From Hyphomonadaceae bacterium UBA7672 (lineage in GTDB: Bacteria; Pseudomonadota; Alphaproteobacteria; Caulobacterales; Hyphomonadaceae), in NCBI GenBank assembly GCA_002483135.1, contig DLHI01000035.1, forward strand, positions 308,448 through 372,447: a stretch of DNA of 64,000 nucleotides, in the 5' to 3' direction. Shown here in pieces: positions 60,936 to 64,000 of this stretch (positions within the stretch are counted from its first letter, which is position 1; each line of letters opens with the position of its first letter). The notes beneath the pieces were generated by a model that saw nothing but the letters and a program-made list of their open reading frames with translations, was not told where the DNA came from and searched no databases. The position numbers and the translations under genes are program-made.

Positions 60936-63371
60936 ATGACGAAGCGGACGCAGAAGCTGGCGGCGGGAATCGCTCTTGCCTTCACGATAGCGCTTGCAGC
61001 GACGGCGCAGGCTCCCGCCTCCACGGCAATCATCCGTGACGATTGGCAGGTGAAGGGGCTGGCGGCCCCGGCGGAGATCGTAGTCGATCACTGGGGCGTG
61101 GCGCATATCTATGCGGCGTCCCAGCGCGATGCGTTCTTCCTTCAGGGTTACAATGCGGCGCGCGACCGCCTCTGGCAGATCGACCTGTGGAGAAAGCGCG
61201 GGCTGGGGCTGCTGTCGAAATCGTTCGGGCCAGCTTATGTCGACCAGGATCGCGCGGCGCGACTGTTCCTCTATCGCGGCGACATGGAGGCTGAGTGGAA
61301 CGCCTATGCGCCGGATGCACGCGCGTCTGCCGAGGCGTTTGCGGCGGGGGTCAATGCCTATGTCGAAGAGGTGAAGGCGGGAGGCAAGCCTCTGCCGGTC
61401 GAATTCGGGCTAACGGATTCCGAGCCCGAAGTCTGGAAGGCGGAAGATATCATCCGCATACGCAGCCATGCGCTGGTGTCGAACGTCACTTCCGAAGTGG
61501 CGCGGGCGCAGGTTGCCTGCGCGGCGGGGGTCGAGGCGGACGAACTGAGGCGGAAACTCGATCCGGTGGATCACAAGCGCGTCGTGCCGGCAGGACTGAA
61601 CCCGTGCGATGTACCGGCGGATGTGCTGGCCGATTACGTGCTGGGCACCAAGCAGGTCGACTTCAGTCCGCTGCTGCCGGGCAAGCAGGCCGCGCGGGAT
61701 ACCAATGCCGAGCTTGCTGCCCTGATGGAGGCCCAGCTGTATGAAGGGTCGAACAATTGGGTCGTCTCGCCGTCGAAGTCGGAGACGGGGCGGGCGATCC
61801 TGGCGAACGATCCCCACCGACAGCTGGGCGTGCCATCGCTACGCTATGTCGTGGGGTTGAATGCGCCGGGTATGAACATCATCGGCGCTGGCGAACCGGC
61901 CCTGCCGGGCGTGTCGCTGGGCCACAACAATGATGTTGCCTTCGGCATCACCATCTTCGCGATGGATCAGGAAGACCTCTACGTCTACGAGACCGGCCCG
62001 GCCAATCCCGACAGCTATCGCTACAAGGGCAAGTGGGAGTCCATGACCGTGGTGCGCGAAACCATCGAGGTGAAGGGTGAGGCGCCGCGCGAGGTTGAGC
62101 TGAAATTCACACGGCATGGACCCGTGCTGTCGCAGGATTCAGGCAAGCGCCGGGCCTTCGCGATGCGCAGCGTGTGGTTCGAGCCTGGTGTCGCCGGCTA
62201 TTTCGGTTCCACGCGGCTGACGCATGCGAAGTCGTGGGAGGATTTTAGGGATGCGAGCAATCATTGGGGAGCGCCGCCGCTGAACCTTGTCTATGCGGAC
62301 GTCAACGGGAATGTCGGCTGGGCCGCGTCCGGGCGTACGCCGGTGCGCAAGAACTGGGACGGACTGATGCCCGTGCCGGGAGATGGGCGCTACGAATGGC
62401 AGGGCTTCTTCGCGAAGGACCTGCTGCCGTCATCGTTCAATCCCGACGCAGGCTTCTTTGCCACCGCCAACGAGTTCAACCTGCCGGCGGACTATCCGGC
62501 GGAAGAGCGCAAGGTGGCGTTCGAGTGGACCGACCCTTCCCGATCTAGCCGAATACACGAAGTGCTGCGCGCTGATCCGAAGGTCAGCCTGCTCGACTCC
62601 ATGCGGCTGCAAACGGATTCGGTGAGCCCACAGGCGCGCCGGCTGATTGCTGTCATGAAGGAAGTTCCGGGCGGAACGATGGGGATGAATGTCGACCATG
62701 CGCTGAAGTTGCTGACGGCGTGGGATGGCAACCTCACCATCGATAGCCCTGCTGCTGCGATCTACGAGACGTGGGCTAACAAGTATCTGGGCAAGGCCGT
62801 TGTTGCGCGCGTGACGCCGGAAGCTGCGCGCGCGCTTGTCGGCGCCGGACATCTGGAAGCGATTGTTCGCTACCTCGAAAATCCGGACACACGCCTCGGC
62901 GCCAATCCGCGTGAGGCCCGGGCGGAAATCATGCTGCAGTCACTGAAGGCTGCGACGGAAGAGCTGGAGCAGCGTTTGGGACCAGATCCCCATTCATGGG
63001 CGTGGGGGCGGCTCCATGTGGCGCAGTGGGAGCCGGCCGTCAGTGTGATCGCTGATCCGCAGGCGAAAGCGCAGATGACGGTAGGGCCGTTGCCGACGCC
63101 GGGGTCTTCCTCGACGCCGCGTGCGCAGACCTGGAATCCCGCGAACTTTACCGTGACAGCAGGAGCTTCGGTGCGTTTCGTGTTCGATGTCGGCGCGTGG
63201 GACAATTCAATGTTCATCAACACGCCGGGCCAATCGGCGGACCCCAACAGCTCGCACTATCGCGACCTATTCCCCCTCTGGGCCGAAGGCGGCTACGCGC
63301 CGCTGCCGTTCAGCCGCGAGGCGGTCGACCGAGCTGCAAGACGCGTGATCACCCTGAAGCCGGCAGGATAG
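60936..63371 (+). CDS. Penicillin acylase family protein (Ntn hydrolase), exported
   Basis: The 811-residue protein has a signal peptide ending in about residue 28 and the penicillin amidase fold. Precursors are cut before a serine that becomes the N-terminal nucleophile; here Ser272 in YEGSNNWVV is that residue, preceded by a spacer, with the alpha-subunit upstream (VVDHWGVAHIYAAS, FLQGYNAARDRLWQ) and DPHR and NNDVAFG in the beta-subunit. Related enzymes hydrolyse acyl-homoserine lactones or amide antibiotics. GGAGGG precedes ATG 60936. The gene diverges from the oxoprolinase gene and overlaps the last gene by 23 bases at its 3' end. Confidence 0.93.
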   Translation: MTKRTQKLAAGIALAFTIALAATAQAPASTAIIRDDWQVKGLAAPAEIVVDHWGVAHIYAASQRDAFFLQGYNAARDRLWQIDLWRKRGLGLLSKSFGPAYVDQDRAARLFLYRGDMEAEWNAYAPDARASAEAFAAGVNAYVEEVKAGGKPLPVEFGLTDSEPEVWKAEDIIRIRSHALVSNVTSEVARAQVACAAGVEADELRRKLDPVDHKRVVPAGLNPCDVPADVLADYVLGTKQVDFSPLLPGKQAARDTNAELAALMEAQLYEGSNNWVVSPSKSETGRAILANDPHRQLGVPSLRYVVGLNAPGMNIIGAGEPALPGVSLGHNNDVAFGITIFAMDQEDLYVYETGPANPDSYRYKGKWESMTVVRETIEVKGEAPREVELKFTRHGPVLSQDSGKRRAFAMRSVWFEPGVAGYFGSTRLTHAKSWEDFRDASNHWGAPPLNLVYADVNGNVGWAASGRTPVRKNWDGLMPVPGDGRYEWQGFFAKDLLPSSFNPDAGFFATANEFNLPADYPAEERKVAFEWTDPSRSSRIHEVLRADPKVSLLDSMRLQTDSVSPQARRLIAVMKEVPGGTMGMNVDHALKLLTAWDGNLTIDSPAAAIYETWANKYLGKAVVARVTPEAARALVGAGHLEAIVRYLENPDTRLGANPREARAEIMLQSLKAATEELEQRLGPDPHSWAWGRLHVAQWEPAVSVIADPQAKAQMTVGPLPTPGSSSTPRAQTWNPANFTVTAGASVRFVFDVGAWDNSMFINTPGQSADPNSSHYRDLFPLWAEGGYAPLPFSREAVDRAARRVITLKPAG

Positions 63372-64000
63372 TGCCGCGGTACGGCACTCCGTCGCCGATG
63401 ATGTAGTCGTTGACATGACCGCGAAACCGGCGGCCGCCGAGTTCGACGTTGACCATGTGGCCGCGCCAGGTGTTGCCGACCATTGGCAGCGTGTAGGCCT
63501 GCACGACACTCGCTTCGCCGCCAAGCTCGCGGCCGTCGGCGAGAGTCACGCTTATGGCGCGATGTGGCGCGGGTGGGTCGATGACGACGGCGGAGACTTC
63601 GGTCGCCTTGTCCCCTTCGAGAAGATAGCCCTCGCGCCGACGCGCGGTGATCAACATCGTGGAGGCCGCGCCATCACCCCAGAGCGTCATATAGCAGAAG
63701 GCGGCGGTGAAACGTGGATTGGTCTGGCCCTGTTCATGGAACTGGGCTGGCCCCGAGAATTCGACGCGCCTGCCGTTTATCGTCACCGTGGCAAGGCCCT
63801 TTCCGAACACTTCGGTGCGGCCTTTGTTGAGACCGGAATAGAGGCGCTCAGGCGAGAATGCGATGGTCGCCTCCATGCGCTGGTCGCCATTGCCAAAGGC
63901 TGAAGTGGCGGATTTGCGCGCCAGGCAGGCGCCGCTGACCATTGCCGATGTCGGCGCGCTGACCTTCCCTTTGCGCTCGAACACCAGCGAGTTCGCGGCG
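63349..64000 (-). CDS. Unrecognised protein, 5' end beyond right edge
   Basis: The frame is open to the window edge, so the true start is outside; the GTG at 63984 is internal. The visible 217 residues are beta-rich, with GRTEVFGKGLATVTINGRR, PAQFHEQGQTNPRF and a C-terminal FRGHVNDYIIGDGVPYRG. The pattern recalls lipocalin-like hydroxyneurosporene-synthase/AttH-type folds, but I am not certain of a family. No signal peptide can be judged. It converges on the penicillin acylase gene with 23 bases of overlap. Confidence 0.6.
   Translation of the reverse strand, partial: AANSLVFERKGKVSAPTSAMVSGACLARKSATSAFGNGDQRMEATIAFSPERLYSGLNKGRTEVFGKGLATVTINGRRVEFSGPAQFHEQGQTNPRFTAAFCYMTLWGDGAASTMLITARRREGYLLEGDKATEVSAVVIDPPAPHRAISVTLADGRELGGEASVVQAYTLPMVGNTWRGHMVNVELGGRRFRGHVNDYIIGDGVPYRGTILPASG

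Noticed and set aside
1..64000. CRISPR array, insertion sequence or prophage
   Set aside because: No regularly spaced repeats, transposase, integrase or phage structural genes were recognised.

Overview
The window reads as about 64 kb of GC-rich chromosome from an alphaproteobacterium, most likely of the Caulobacterales/Hyphomonadaceae type. The reasons are the DUF6134 and DUF992 periplasmic proteins, a bpt leucyltransferase, a very large TonB-dependent receptor, a GlpSTPQ-type two-ATPase ABC importer and a polysaccharide locus whose content matches the holdfast (Hfs) machinery of Caulobacter relatives. This placement is inference from gene content; no rRNA gene is present. Coding density is high and many genes are coupled by ATGA or TGATG overlaps. 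I see no insertion sequence, prophage or CRISPR array.

Layout. 1-6650: the 5' end of cysK, two exported small proteins, an SMR exporter (gdx/sugE type) preceded by a two-hairpin guanidine-II riboswitch candidate, recO, parC and a GPH sugar symporter. 6661-12462 (minus): an FAD monooxygenase/GNAT pair, then an otsB-GH15-otsA trehalose operon. 12657-22651: housekeeping and accessory genes (lemA, bpt, motB, flavin reductase, arfB, a degenerate GGDEF-EAL protein, a 2OG oxygenase, four GNATs). 22648-24538 (minus): a D-amino-acid module of D-cysteine desulfhydrase, a tiny membrane protein and an Asp/Glu racemase. 24680-32201: a holdfast-like polysaccharide cluster (Wza, Wzz, kinase-like ATPase, polymerase, deacetylase, GT2, sugar transferase) without a visible flippase. 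32291-35855: a DHA2/HlyD efflux pair and a redoxin lipoprotein. 36087-39314: the TonB receptor, closed by a clean terminator.

40083-52668 holds a glycerol/glycerol-phosphate-type ABC importer. Its ATPases and permeases (40083-43869) are separated by about 6.7 kb from its DUF2160 membrane subunit and binding protein (50584-52668). The intervening DNA carries a MmcQ/YjbR protein, a PI-PLC-like enzyme, a string of tiny two-helix membrane proteins and a striking minus-strand pair: a class III nucleotide cyclase fused to an FGE/SUMF1-like domain, overlapping a glutaminase fused to STAS and cyclic-nucleotide-binding domains. The pair looks like a self-contained circuit in which a second messenger controls glutaminase.

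52805-64000: tRNA-Ser(GCU), an ECF-type sigma factor next to a membrane Ser/Thr kinase, a DUF2891 protein coupled to a hydantoinase/5-oxoprolinase gene interrupted by one in-frame TAA, a penicillin-acylase-family enzyme and a truncated unrecognised gene at the right edge.

Most interesting leads: the cyclase/glutaminase circuit, the guanidine riboswitch, the split ABC operon, the single nonsense codon in the oxoprolinase gene, the kinase-like polysaccharide protein that lacks the Walker A lysine, and a 33-bp palindrome that buries a ribosome binding site.
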